From Coriobacteriales bacterium (GTDB taxonomy: Bacteria > Actinomycetota > Coriobacteriia > Coriobacteriales > UBA8131), in NCBI GenBank assembly GCA_031282405.1, contig JAITDU010000045.1, positions 62,001 through 126,000 of the forward strand: DNA of 64,000 bases. The letters are read 5' to 3'. The position numbers and the translations under genes were made by a program. Positions 1 to 8,108 of the stretch are shown in pieces. Position 1 is the first letter of the stretch; the number at the start of each line of letters is the position of its first letter. The notes below the pieces were generated by a model, which did not search any database, was not told where the DNA came from, and saw nothing but the letters and a program-made list of their open reading frames with translations.

Positions 1-372
1 AAGCGAGGAATACTACACTACCATCTATTAAAGTTTAATGAACCAATACTAGCCGTCTGGGAACATGGTTACTATGAGTGTGTGGTAGTACCGTCCTGCG
101 CTGATGCAGTTCAGACTTCTTTGTATCTTTGCAAATATTTGGTTAAAGATGGATATGTTGATCGGCCGGTTAATTCGAAAGCATATATCTGTTCTAAAGA
201 TATTACACGACCTGTTGATGTGGATTTTACAACTGCAGTGGACGTTGAGGAACTCGGGTTAATTCCTCTGTACTATAGTGATAAAATTGTTGAAATACCT
301 ACGCTTGATATACAGAAAGTGTCGCATGCAATTTATGATTTGGCTAATTTGACGGAGGTAAATAATGCCTAA
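1..372 (+). CDS. Rolling-circle replication initiator (HUH Rep), C-terminal part, cut by window edge
   Basis: The reading frame is open from base 1, so the gene begins outside the window; the ORF-track start at 82 (GTG) is only internal. The visible part encodes an HYH triplet (bases 16-24) in a GILHYHLL context, which fits the metal-binding HUH motif. About 40 residues later comes YLCKYLVKD, which fits the catalytic Tyr/Lys motif, and then KAYICSKDITRP, which resembles the K-Y-W-x-S-x-x-L-x-x-P segment of phage and plasmid Rep proteins. The family nicks one strand at the origin and stays covalently bound through tyrosine. Composition is AT-rich compared with the core genes. The assignment rests on motif order only; a relaxase-like relative is possible. 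Confidence 0.6.
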   Translation, partial: KRGILHYHLLKFNEPILAVWEHGYYECVVVPSCADAVQTSLYLCKYLVKDGYVDRPVNSKAYICSKDITRPVDVDFTTAVDVEELGLIPLYYSDKIVEIPTLDIQKVSHAIYDLANLTEVNNA

Positions 373-595
373 ATTTTATTTAACAAAGTCACAACAGCGC
401 CGTGCTCAAGCCATCGAGGAAGCGCGTAAAATTGCTAAGTTAACTGATGGAGAGGATTTGCCAAATATTGTAGTCACATATGATGTAAATCAGATAAAGA
501 AGCGTTCCCGTAAAGGTTCTTTGGTTTCTCTTATCATATTTGGCATTTTGGTTGCTTTGTTCTTGTATGTAGTTTTGTACGGTGAGTTCCTTTGA
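365..595 (+). CDS. Small single-pass membrane protein of the mobile element
   Basis: A 76-residue protein whose ATG overlaps the Rep stop codon by 8 bases, so the two are probably translationally coupled. The N-terminal 50 residues are charged and basic (QQRRAQAIEEARKIAK, KKRSRKGS). One hydrophobic helix spans about residues 52-71 (LVSLIIFGILVALFLYVVLY), predicted with the basic part in the cytoplasm. I do not recognise a family. In filamentous-phage and small rolling-circle elements, short one-helix proteins next to rep are common (coat or assembly proteins), but nothing here proves such a role. Confidence 0.55.
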   Translation: MPKFYLTKSQQRRAQAIEEARKIAKLTDGEDLPNIVVTYDVNQIKKRSRKGSLVSLIIFGILVALFLYVVLYGEFL

Positions 596-673
596 TTCAT
601 ACTGGCAAGATTTTTTAGTGTGAGGTGGAGCGGTTTTGCAGCTTGTTTTGGTGGTGATGGTGGTACCGTTAGC

Positions 674-709
674 GATGCTTATCAGGATGGGTGATGCTTA
701 TCAGGATGG
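674..709 (+). repeat. Two direct copies of a 17-bp unit (GATGCTTATCAGGATGG)
   Basis: Identical 17-base copies lie at 674-690 and 693-709 with a 19-base period, in the untranslated stretch between the small membrane protein and the repressor gene. Next to a Rep gene, closely spaced direct repeats could be iteron-like Rep or repressor sites; a chance local duplication is the alternative. Confidence 0.6.
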
Positions 710-730
710 CTGCAGTTCAAATTCTGTTCC

Positions 731-762
731 CGTGAGAAGATAATATCATATAACTTCTCATG
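731..762. repeat. Inverted repeat, 7-bp perfect arms (9 with one wobble)
   Basis: TGAGAAG (733-739) pairs with CTTCTCA (754-760) around a 14-base AT-rich loop; C731-G762 and a G-T wobble extend the stem. No T-run follows, so it is not a typical terminator. It may be an origin hairpin, an operator or a recombination site of the element. Confidence 0.5.
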
Positions 763-778
763 AGGTGTTACCACTTTA

Positions 779-831
779 TACGCCGGCATGCTATCTACGC
801 CGGCAATTGTCATATATGTTAATATATATGA
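779..831. promoter_or_regulatory. Direct repeat plus AT-rich palindrome upstream of the repressor gene (operator candidate)
   Basis: TACGCCGGCA occurs at 779-788 and again at 796-805, each copy containing the GCCGGC palindrome. Immediately after, TCATATAT (810-817) and ATATATGA (824-831) form an 8-bp dyad with a 6-base centre. The cluster sits 65-115 bases upstream of the HTH gene, where an autoregulatory operator would be expected. Function is inferred from position. Confidence 0.4.
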
Positions 832-895
832 TACTGATTAGGTTTGTTCCGTATTTGTGCTTATCCTGTTATCGCAGAGAGTTGAAAGGATTGCA

Positions 896-1099
896 ATGGA
901 AATTCAAATCCGAATGGCTTTGGTTTATGCTGGTATTACTCAAAAGCAACTAGGCAAACAGTTGGGCATGTCTCTCCCCTCTTTCAACGCAAAGCTAAAA
1001 CGCGATACATGGACAGTTTCGGAATTGCAGCAGATTGCCAAGGCTTTGAATTGTGAGTTTGTCTCATTTTTTCGCTTCAAGGATGATAAAATTATTTAA
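896..1099 (+). CDS. Cro/CI (XRE)-type helix-turn-helix repressor
   Basis: The ORF track begins at 857, but ATG 896 is preferred: GAAAGGA lies 5 bases upstream and the HTH domain then starts at once. The 67-residue product has the pattern MALVYAGITQKQLGKQLGMS followed by a recognition-helix segment PSFNAKLKRD and a short tail ending in FRFKDDKII. This is the size of a minimal phage Cro-like or plasmid copy-control repressor. Its position after Rep and the membrane protein, and downstream of repeated and dyad sequences, suggests it controls this mobile element. Confidence 0.7.
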   Translation: MEIQIRMALVYAGITQKQLGKQLGMSLPSFNAKLKRDTWTVSELQQIAKALNCEFVSFFRFKDDKII

Positions 1100-1364
1100 T
1101 ACCGTTTGCCGTTTTCTATGTTTTTCTTAAATTAATAGTTATGACTAGTTTTCAATATATATTGTTAAGATATTAATATAAATATTAACATATCATATAT
1201 TATCAGAATAGTGGGTTTGGTATTAAAAGGCTCATTACGGAGCACATAAGGCACTGTATACCGATTCGAGACCGTAGAAGCCTGCAGATGACGGCATAAT
1301 TGACAAAGTCTAAATATAAGACACGACAAGAACACCTTATTTCTCATATACTAGAATCGGAGTA
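1100..1364. other. AT-rich intergenic region, no gene seen
   Basis: The stretch between the repressor and the DUF362 gene is very AT-rich, with a perfect 12-bp palindrome CAATATATATTG at 1153-1164 and further AT dyads to about 1205. The 60-codon minus-strand ORF in the track has no supporting features. The region may hold the promoter of the next gene and the junction between mobile and core DNA. Confidence 0.4.
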
Positions 1365-1367
1365 ATG

Positions 1368-2534
1368 ATGACATGTTCAGCAACCACTACGCAATCAACC
1401 GTGCAGTCAAAAGTTTACTTTACAAACTTGCGCGTACGCGAAGGACAGTCGCAATTAAGTAAATTGCGTGATCTGGTTATGGCTGCCGGCATTGCAGACA
1501 TCAATTTTGACCGGAAATTCACGGCTATCAAAATGCATTTTGGTGAGGGCGAAAATATTGCTTACCTGCGGCCAAACTATGCCCGCGTGATTGTCGATGT
1601 GGTTAAAGAACTGGGTGGCAGACCCTACCTTGTGGATTGCAATACGCTGTATCCCGGTCGTCGTAAAAACGCCTTGGAGCATATTGATCTAGCCTACGAG
1701 CACGGTTTCTCGCCGTTTTCCACAGGCTGTAACATTCTCATCGGCGATGGTCTGACCGGCTCGGACGAGGCACTGGTACCAGTCAAGGGCGGCCGTTATA
1801 TTACCGAGGCTAAGGTTGGTCGGGCGGTCATGGACGCCGATGTCTTGATCTCGCTCAGCCACTTCAAAGGACATATTGAGACCGGTTTTGGCGGGGCTTT
1901 GAAAAACATTGGCATGGGTTGTGGCTCGCGGGCCGGGAAGATGTCGATACACTCCGCCTCGCGCCCCACCATCAACCAAAATACCTGTATTGGCTGTGGC
2001 AAGTGCTCAAAATATTGCGCTTCTGACGCCATCTATTATCAGACAAAGAAGGCTCATATTGACGCAGAAGCGTGTATCAGTTGCGGTCACTGTATCGCTG
2101 CCTGCCCTACCGATTCGATCCGCTCGGTACTCGACGAAAAATCCGAACTGGTGGACGCTAAAATTGTTGAGTATGCCAAGGCTATCTTAGATGTTTTGCC
2201 CAGCTTTCACGTGAGTCTCGTTATTGATGTTTCGCCCTTGTGCGACTGTTGGAGCGCCAACGACGCGCCCATCGTCCCCGATGTGGGTATGTTCGCATCT
2301 TTTGACCCAGTGGCCTTAGATCTGGCCTGTGCCGATGCGGTCAATGCCCAGCCGCCCTTTGAGGACTCAGCTTTGGGAGACGCACTGGCCAAACTAAAGC
2401 ACGAACACGACCATGATCACACCCAGATTGACTATTTCGACATTGTCAACACGTCATCACATTGGCGTGCCCAGATAGATTATGGGGTGGAAATTGGTCT
2501 GGGTAGTAACGATTACGAGCTTATTGAGGTTTAG
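1368..2534 (+). CDS. DUF362 family protein with two 4Fe-4S ferredoxin motifs
   Basis: A 388-residue protein. The second of two adjacent ATGs (1368) is chosen because GGAG ends 5 bases before it, whereas the first ATG is only 2 bases away. The N-terminal part (KMHFGEGENIAYLRP, LVDCNTLYPG, SLSHFKGH) matches the DUF362 domain. Residues about 207-217 (CIGCGKCSKYC) and 236-247 (CISCGHCIAACP) are two complete CxxCxxCxxxC iron-sulfur ligand sets. The family is common in anaerobes and its reaction is unknown; a role in electron transfer is inferred from the clusters. No signal peptide is seen, so it is probably cytoplasmic. It stands alone, transcribed away from the mobile remnant. Confidence 0.85.
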   Translation: MTCSATTTQSTVQSKVYFTNLRVREGQSQLSKLRDLVMAAGIADINFDRKFTAIKMHFGEGENIAYLRPNYARVIVDVVKELGGRPYLVDCNTLYPGRRKNALEHIDLAYEHGFSPFSTGCNILIGDGLTGSDEALVPVKGGRYITEAKVGRAVMDADVLISLSHFKGHIETGFGGALKNIGMGCGSRAGKMSIHSASRPTINQNTCIGCGKCSKYCASDAIYYQTKKAHIDAEACISCGHCIAACPTDSIRSVLDEKSELVDAKIVEYAKAILDVLPSFHVSLVIDVSPLCDCWSANDAPIVPDVGMFASFDPVALDLACADAVNAQPPFEDSALGDALAKLKHEHDHDHTQIDYFDIVNTSSHWRAQIDYGVEIGLGSNDYELIEV

Positions 2535-2548
2535 CACTCCCCTCTCTC

Positions 2549-2648
2549 GTCGCGTATCGGTTTGAATTGGACTGTGTTGTTCTCCGCCGATGCACTTGGT
2601 TGCAGATTTGAGGTCGCGTAGCGGTTTGAATTGGACTGTGTTGTTCTC
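2549..2648. repeat. 36-bp direct repeat, two copies 64 bp apart
   Basis: The segments 2549-2584 and 2613-2648 (core GCGGTTTGAATTGGACTG) differ at one base. They lie between the DUF362 gene and a gene remnant and look like a duplication scar or the junction of a rearrangement. Confidence 0.75.
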
Positions 2649-2654
2649 GGTTGA

Positions 2655-3004
2655 CTTATATTTGAGTATCATGGCATTGCTGCCAAAGACTCTGGTGCTA
2701 ACGCCGCTACGGCTGACGGGTTTTTTATTTTTATACAGCCCAAAATTTACGATGGTACTTGCACACTTGTTACCTACAAACTAACCCACGTTGACGGGAC
2801 AGAATATGACGAAGATTTTCGTGTAATCATATATGATGGAGCGGAACGCTACGGGTCCATCGCCTATGACGCTAGTGCCGGCTACGAGGTCTATCGCAAC
2901 ATCTGTATTGCCTGAGTGTCGCATGAATCTTGTCGGATCTGCCAGTGCGGTGCTAAACACAGTGCCAAAAAATCCAGTTGGGGCATGTTTGATGTTAAAA
3001 CGTA
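2655..3004 (+). pseudogene. Remnant of a surface-protein-like gene, lacking a start and interrupted by TGA
   Basis: An open frame runs from 2655 to an in-frame TGA at 2913-2915 and continues open in the same frame to the convergent rnj gene. It has no usable start, so it is absent from the ORF track. Its composition looks protein-like: ATADGFFIFIQPKIYDGT, THVDGTEYDEDFRVIIYDG, then CRICQCG after the stop. The alternation TADG-x-F-x-F ... Y-DGT ... VDG-x-x-YD resembles the isopeptide-forming pilin-type domains (Spy0128/FctA) of Gram-positive adhesins; this likeness is by eye and weak. The 36-bp duplication lies at its 5' side. Best read as a decayed or truncated gene. Confidence 0.45.
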
Positions 3005-4756
3005 TCAGACATCCATGATTATTGGGATGACCATCGGCCGGCGGCGTACACGTTCCCAAATAAGCTTGGACAGGCTCTCGCGCACGGCCCGTTTAAGACG
3101 ATTGGAATTGTTGCGGTGCTCATGGGCAAAAGCGGCGACGGTCCGCTCGACCACACTCACGGCATCGGCCAAAAGCTCCGGGTCGTCTCCCCCGCTGACC
3201 CCGCGCATGATGACTTCCGGTTGTCCGGACGGGCGTGAATCGCGGCGGCGCACCATCGCTACAACTGTGACGATGCCGTCTGAAGCCAGGGTCTGGCGGT
3301 CTTTGAGCACGACGTTGGACACATCGCCTACCGACAAACCATCTACATAGATGACCCCGCTGTCTACCGCATCGCCACGTTTGATACCGCGAGAATCCAT
3401 CACGAGGCTGTCGCCGTTCTCAAGAATAAATATGTTCTTCTTGGCGACACCAACATCCTCAGCCAATCGCGCGTGGGCTCTGAGATGCAACGATTCGCCA
3501 TGAACCGGCATGAAGTTACGAGGCCTGGTCATAGACAATACGAGCTTCAACTCTTCGGGTCCGGCATGACCGGACACATGTACGAGCGCGCGCTGTTTGT
3601 CGTAAATTTCGGCACCTACCTTGGAAAGCGCGTTTATGACCCGTGTTACGGCTTTTTCATTGCCGGGAACCGGTGTGGCCGAGATAATAACCGTGTCGCC
3701 CTCTTCAATCTCAACAGTGCGATGTTCACTGTTGGCCATTCTGGCCAGAGCGCTCAGTGGCTCACCCTGAGAACCGGTGCACAGTATCACCAGTTTGTCG
3801 GACGGTATGTTCTTGGCGGCGTAGGCATCAATAATGTCAGCGGATCCTACATCCAGATAGCCCAGGTCACGAGCTATCTCGGTGTTCGTGAGCATCGAGC
3901 GGCCGGTCACGGCCACCTTTCTGCCTGCGGCCTTGGCGGCAGCACAAACCTGTTGGATTCGATGGATATGACTGGAGAATGCAGCAACGATCACGCGCTT
4001 TTCGGCCCGTTCGATGATCTGGCGCAAGACCTTGCCTACCTCGGCCTCGGACTTAGTAAAGTTGGCGTTCGTAGCGTTAGTCGAATCTGACATCAAAAGA
4101 TCGATCCCCATCTCGCCATAGCGTGCCAACGCCGCGAAGTCGGTGTGGATGCCGTCTATCGGGGTCTGATCGAGTTTGAAGTCGCCGGTATGTACCACAT
4201 TTCCCACCGGAGTTTTAATCAGAAGACCCATGGCGGCCGGTATAGAGTGGTTGACTGAGAAGAACTCAAGATCATAAACACCTAGCTTCAAGTGGGTGCC
4301 GGGCTTGACTTCACGCAGGTCGGGGTTCTTAATGCGATGTTCTTTGAACTTCCCGTCGATAAAGCCCAACGTCAACTTTGAACTGAATATTGGCACTCTG
4401 CGATCCAAGTCTTTCAAGAGATATGGCAGAGCACCGGTGTGGTCCTCATGTCCGTGGGTGATGACGATACCTTTGAGCTTATCGGCCTTCTCAAGCAGAT
4501 AAGTATAGTCTGGCAAGATCAAATCCACACCCGGATGATCGTCGTCAGGAAACATCAACCCAGCGTCAACAACGATAGCATCATTGCCGTATTCGAACAC
4601 GGTCATGTTTTTGCCAATACCATCCAAGCCGCCCAGCGGGACTATTTTGAGTTGACCTTTAGATGTGCCCAATTGACCACGGTTGTGTTGTCGCTGCTGT
4701 TTTTGTTTGGAGTCGCCAGAGCCATTGCGAGAGCCGTTACCTCTAGCCTTGCCCAT
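3005..4756 (-). CDS. rnj: Ribonuclease J
   Basis: A metallo-beta-lactamase/beta-CASP RNase with 5'-exonuclease and endonuclease activity in mRNA decay and rRNA maturation. The start is placed at MGKARGNGS (4756) rather than 4855, because the extra 33 residues are not conserved-looking; this gives 583 residues. A basic, low-complexity N-tail (about 30 residues, rich in G, R, K, Q, N) precedes the catalytic domain, which begins near LKIVPLGGLDGIGKN. The zinc motif HGHEDHTGALPYLL is intact, as are the later SHIHR and HVSGHA segments. The C-terminal domain is present. It lies downstream of dapA on the same strand, about 350 bases away. Confidence 0.95.
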   Translation of the reverse strand: MGKARGNGSRNGSGDSKQKQQRQHNRGQLGTSKGQLKIVPLGGLDGIGKNMTVFEYGNDAIVVDAGLMFPDDDHPGVDLILPDYTYLLEKADKLKGIVITHGHEDHTGALPYLLKDLDRRVPIFSSKLTLGFIDGKFKEHRIKNPDLREVKPGTHLKLGVYDLEFFSVNHSIPAAMGLLIKTPVGNVVHTGDFKLDQTPIDGIHTDFAALARYGEMGIDLLMSDSTNATNANFTKSEAEVGKVLRQIIERAEKRVIVAAFSSHIHRIQQVCAAAKAAGRKVAVTGRSMLTNTEIARDLGYLDVGSADIIDAYAAKNIPSDKLVILCTGSQGEPLSALARMANSEHRTVEIEEGDTVIISATPVPGNEKAVTRVINALSKVGAEIYDKQRALVHVSGHAGPEELKLVLSMTRPRNFMPVHGESLHLRAHARLAEDVGVAKKNIFILENGDSLVMDSRGIKRGDAVDSGVIYVDGLSVGDVSNVVLKDRQTLASDGIVTVVAMVRRRDSRPSGQPEVIMRGVSGGDDPELLADAVSVVERTVAAFAHEHRNNSNRLKRAVRESLSKLIWERVRRRPMVIPIIMDV

Positions 4757-4956
4757 TGCCCTTGTCCTTTGTCTGTTTGATTGTGTGCTGTAGCGCAGCG
4801 ATGGGCAAAAAGATCGCGCGCACGTACACTGATGTCCCTGTGTGCAACAGGGCACCTCCTTACTTGTATTCTCACTCCCCTATTTCGCACTTCGCCGCAA
4901 GCGAAAAGAACGAAACAGGCCTTTATGCAGGCGCGGCATCGGCCAACACCTCTTAA

Positions 4957-4972
4957 GCCCTCGCCAGAGGGC
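4957..4972 (-). terminator. Weak hairpin between dapA and rnj
   Basis: GCCCTC and GAGGGC form a 6-bp GC stem with a 4-base loop, read on the minus strand after dapA, followed only by TTAAG. It could attenuate read-through into rnj. The lack of a T-run makes this tentative. Confidence 0.3.
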
Positions 4973-5104
4973 AGTCATTCAAATCTATATTAGTAGCTTA
5001 TTCTCACCATTATATATGAGTATTTTGGTGATAAAACCCTCTCTACAGCCATCAAACTATGACAAAAACGCTTGTCAAGGTTTAATTGCTAAGAAGTATA
5101 ACAA

Positions 5105-6007
5105 TTATAGCATATCCGCATCCTTGAGCACGGTCGCCAGGTGTGCACTTTGTTCTGGGGTGGCATCAACAAGCGGCAGACGTACACCTCCGCAGTCAAA
5201 GCTAAGCAAGCGCATAGCCTGTTTGACCATGATGGGGTTGGCGGTTACGAACAATTCGCGCATCAACGGCAACAGATGGTCGTGCGCCGAATGTGCCTTG
5301 TCCCATTTACCCGCAGCAGCCAGATCGACTATCTGCTTCATGTGCTCGGGGGCAACATTGCCAATGGTGGAAATAACGCCCCAACCGCCCAATTCCATGA
5401 GCTGTAGGGTGATCTCGTCATCGCCGGCGTAGACTTTAAAGCCCAGCGGTGCGTTGTCGACGATGGAGGCGATCTGTTCCAGATCACCGGAGGCTTCCTT
5501 GATGCCCACGATATTGTCCAGTTCATGTGCCAAACGCAGTGTGGTATGCGCCTCCATGTTGATAACGCATCTTCCCGGGATGTTGTAAAGGATGACCGGT
5601 AGGTCAATAGCCTGGGCGATCTCCTTAAAATGCCGGTAAAGACCTTCTTGCGGCGGCTTGTTGTAGTAGGGCACCACACACATAACGCCATCCACACCCA
5701 AACGGGCGACATCGCGGGCAAAATCCAAAGAATCGGCCGTGCAGTTATCCCCAACATTGGCAATCACGGGCACCCGGCCACTCACGGCCGACAAAACTGC
5801 TTTGAAGAGTTGGATCTTCTGGGGATAAAAGACAGTGGGAGACTCGCCGGTAGTGCCGTTGATCAACAGTGCGTCCGCCTTGGCTCGAATCAGTCGATCT
5901 GCCAGCTGTTGTGCTCTTTCTAAATCCAGTTCCAAGTCGGGCGTGAACGGTGTGATCATTGCCGGAATAAAACGGCCGAATGGGTATGCTGCATCAGTCT
6001 TGCTCAC
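5105..6007 (-). CDS. dapA: 4-hydroxy-tetrahydrodipicolinate synthase
   Basis: This enzyme condenses pyruvate with aspartate semialdehyde, the first committed step of lysine and diaminopimelate synthesis. The 300-residue protein has the expected TIM-barrel landmarks: GTTGESPT near residue 51, VVPYYNKP near 111, catalytic tyrosine in YNIPGR (about Tyr141) and the Schiff-base lysine in GIKEASGD (about Lys170). Its start overlaps the dapB stop by 4 bases, so dapB and dapA are translationally coupled. The ATG start needs no change. Confidence 0.96.
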   Translation of the reverse strand: MSKTDAAYPFGRFIPAMITPFTPDLELDLERAQQLADRLIRAKADALLINGTTGESPTVFYPQKIQLFKAVLSAVSGRVPVIANVGDNCTADSLDFARDVARLGVDGVMCVVPYYNKPPQEGLYRHFKEIAQAIDLPVILYNIPGRCVINMEAHTTLRLAHELDNIVGIKEASGDLEQIASIVDNAPLGFKVYAGDDEITLQLMELGGWGVISTIGNVAPEHMKQIVDLAAAGKWDKAHSAHDHLLPLMRELFVTANPIMVKQAMRLLSFDCGGVRLPLVDATPEQSAHLATVLKDADML

Positions 6008-6849
6008 AGGTTCATCAACTCCTCTAGCCCGATAATTAAGCCTCGCAGTTGTCCGACTTTGCGTATCGCCAAAAGCACTCCGGGCATGAAAGCGCTGCGA
6101 TTGATAGAGTCGTGACGAATAGTAAGAGTTTGCCCCGGCGAACCGAATATCACTTCTTGCGCCGCCACGAAACCATCAGAACGTATCGAATGTAAACGAA
6201 CATCGCCCAAGGCCGCCCCTCTGCTGCCGGCAAAATCTATGAGCTCAGCTTCAGGACCCGGTGCCGCAGTAGCAAGGTCTTGCTCAGCGCGCAGTCTGGC
6301 GATGGTCCGAGCAGTTGCGATGGCCGTGGCGCTGGGGGCATCGGCCTTGGCGTTGTGATGGAACTCTAACACCTCGACATCAGGAAAATATTTTGCTGCC
6401 TGTGCGGCAGCCATCATCATCACGACAGCACCGATGCTGAAGTTAGGCGCAACGAACAGCGCCGTTTCGTTTTTTGCATAGGTGCCAAGTCGCTCTAAAG
6501 TCGCGTGGTCCAGACCACTGGTACCTACCACACAATCGACTCGGTGCTCAAGTGCTGTTTTAATATTCTCGGGAGCGGCCACAGGCAGACTAAAATCGAC
6601 CAATACGTCGGGTTGAACAGCGGAAATAGCCTGGTCCAATTCGATAAAGGCTGGCGCAACGTGCTGTCCGCCGAGCGTTATTTCGGTCTGCGTGGCTTTC
6701 GGATCATAGCCCCCGGCCACACACATCCCGTCTGCATCCAAAACCGCACGGACGGTCTCTTGCCCCATGTTGCCCTTCCAACCTGAAACTAATACCTTAA
6801 GTGGGCGGGGCTCTGTGGACCCTGTGTATCCCTCGTTACTCACACTCAT
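6004..6849 (-). CDS. dapB: 4-hydroxy-tetrahydrodipicolinate reductase
   Basis: This enzyme reduces the DapA product with NAD(P)H in the lysine/diaminopimelate pathway. The 281-residue protein has a Rossmann N-terminus (VSGWKGNMGQETV, a GxxGxMG-type nucleotide loop) and the catalytic-region motif EFHHNAKADAPSATA, corresponding to the EAHHxxKxDAPSGTA signature with Ala in place of Gly. The C-terminal GxxLAIRKV segment is also present. It lies 3 bases from the M16 peptidase stop and overlaps dapA, so all three are probably one transcript. Confidence 0.95.
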   Translation of the reverse strand: MSVSNEGYTGSTEPRPLKVLVSGWKGNMGQETVRAVLDADGMCVAGGYDPKATQTEITLGGQHVAPAFIELDQAISAVQPDVLVDFSLPVAAPENIKTALEHRVDCVVGTSGLDHATLERLGTYAKNETALFVAPNFSIGAVVMMMAAAQAAKYFPDVEVLEFHHNAKADAPSATAIATARTIARLRAEQDLATAAPGPEAELIDFAGSRGAALGDVRLHSIRSDGFVAAQEVIFGSPGQTLTIRHDSINRSAFMPGVLLAIRKVGQLRGLIIGLEELMNL

Positions 6850-6852
6850 GTC

Positions 6853-8106
6853 CTAGCCAAACAGTTCTGACAGTTCCTTTTTGCCTAACGGGCTGATAAC
6901 AGCGATGGTCGGCTGTGCGGACAAGACGCGTTTAGCCACTCTCTGAATATCCGTCGGCTCAACCGCTCGATAGCGGTCGATGGTTTCCTCCAGCGAAAGC
7001 AACTCCAGACCCTGAACAGCGTGGGAACCGAGTTTGATCATCCTGTCGCGTGTCGATTCCATCGCCAATACCATGGTACCAATGAGGTATTCCTTGACCC
7101 GCTTGAGTTCTTCTGTGCTTATTCCACGTTCAAGCAGTTTGGCCGTCTCGGTCCTGATTAAACTGTAGACCTCTGCAAGGTTGGCGGGCCTGGTACCGCA
7201 GTAGATAAAAAACTGCGCAGCGTTCATATAGGGCACCGTAGCTGCGTAGATAGCATAGGCCAATCCGCGCTTTTCGCGCACCTCCTGAAACAGGCGCGAG
7301 GACATCGGCCCACCGAGAGTCGAATCCAGTATCCGGGCGGCATAGCGATCATCTTCACCAAGCGCCACGCCCGGCATTCCATAGACCAGGTGGGCTTGCT
7401 CAGTGTCTTTTTGTTCAAAGGTCAGACGTTCACGCGTGCCACCTTCAACACAACCTCGAGGGTTGACTTGGCCTGGGGCGACCGTGCTGAAATGTTTCTC
7501 GCACAGTTGAACCAAGGCAGCATGTTCGATGTTACCGGCTGCAGTCAGTACTGCGTTACCCGCGTGATAATGTTTTTGGTGATAAGCCACACAATCGCTA
7601 TGGGCGAAGCTGCCGACGATCTCGCGAGTACCAAGGATGGAGCGCCCCAGTTGATGGCGTGGAAACATGGCTTCGGTGAAGATATCACCAACGTGATCAT
7701 CGGGCGTGTCCTCATAACGGGCAATCTCTTCGATGACCACCTGACGTTCAGAGTCTATGGCCTCTTGGGCAAACAATGAGTGCTTGAGCATATCAGCCAG
7801 TATCGTCACAGCTTGTTCTAAGTGCTCGTCCAAAACCCGCGCATAATAGCAGGTATATTCCTTTGAGGTAAAGGCGTTTAGCTCCGCCCCCATAGCGTCA
7901 AAGGCTGTAGAGATGTCCAATGCACTACGCTGCTCTGTGCCCTTGAACATCATATGTTCCATGAAATGCGAGATGCCTGACTGCTCGGGCAGTTCATCTC
8001 TGGAACCGACTCTAAACCAGATGCCGAGTGTGACCGAGCGTACTCCTTGCACGCGCTCACTTACGATATCGAAACCATTGTTCAACTGCGATGTTTCGTA
8101 AAACAT
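6853..8106 (-). CDS. M16 family zinc peptidase (processing-peptidase/YmxG-like)
   Basis: A 417-residue protein with the inverted zinc motif HxxEH at about residues 47-51 (HFMEHMMFKGT) and the downstream acidic ligand region VVIEEIARYEDTPDDH. The second, inactive half (residues about 200-410) includes GGPMSSRLFQEVREKRGLAY, the R/Y signature typical of the family. In many Gram-positives this gene sits beside pnp and dapA-type genes, as here. The natural substrate is not known; it is likely a cytoplasmic oligopeptidase because no signal peptide is visible. It is packed between the TM2 gene and dapB. Confidence 0.93.
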   Translation of the reverse strand: MFYETSQLNNGFDIVSERVQGVRSVTLGIWFRVGSRDELPEQSGISHFMEHMMFKGTEQRSALDISTAFDAMGAELNAFTSKEYTCYYARVLDEHLEQAVTILADMLKHSLFAQEAIDSERQVVIEEIARYEDTPDDHVGDIFTEAMFPRHQLGRSILGTREIVGSFAHSDCVAYHQKHYHAGNAVLTAAGNIEHAALVQLCEKHFSTVAPGQVNPRGCVEGGTRERLTFEQKDTEQAHLVYGMPGVALGEDDRYAARILDSTLGGPMSSRLFQEVREKRGLAYAIYAATVPYMNAAQFFIYCGTRPANLAEVYSLIRTETAKLLERGISTEELKRVKEYLIGTMVLAMESTRDRMIKLGSHAVQGLELLSLEETIDRYRAVEPTDIQRVAKRVLSAQPTIAVISPLGKKELSELFG

Positions 8107-8108
8107 TG

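Noticed and set aside
1141-1205. Possible dif/XerCD site beside the phage-like element
   Set aside because: The AT-rich dyads (for example CAATATATATTG) share only short stretches with known dif half-sites; no 11-6-11 match to a consensus is convincing.
3473-4090. 205-codon plus-strand ORF inside rnj
   Set aside because: It is an antisense shadow of the conserved RNase J gene, with no family features of its own.
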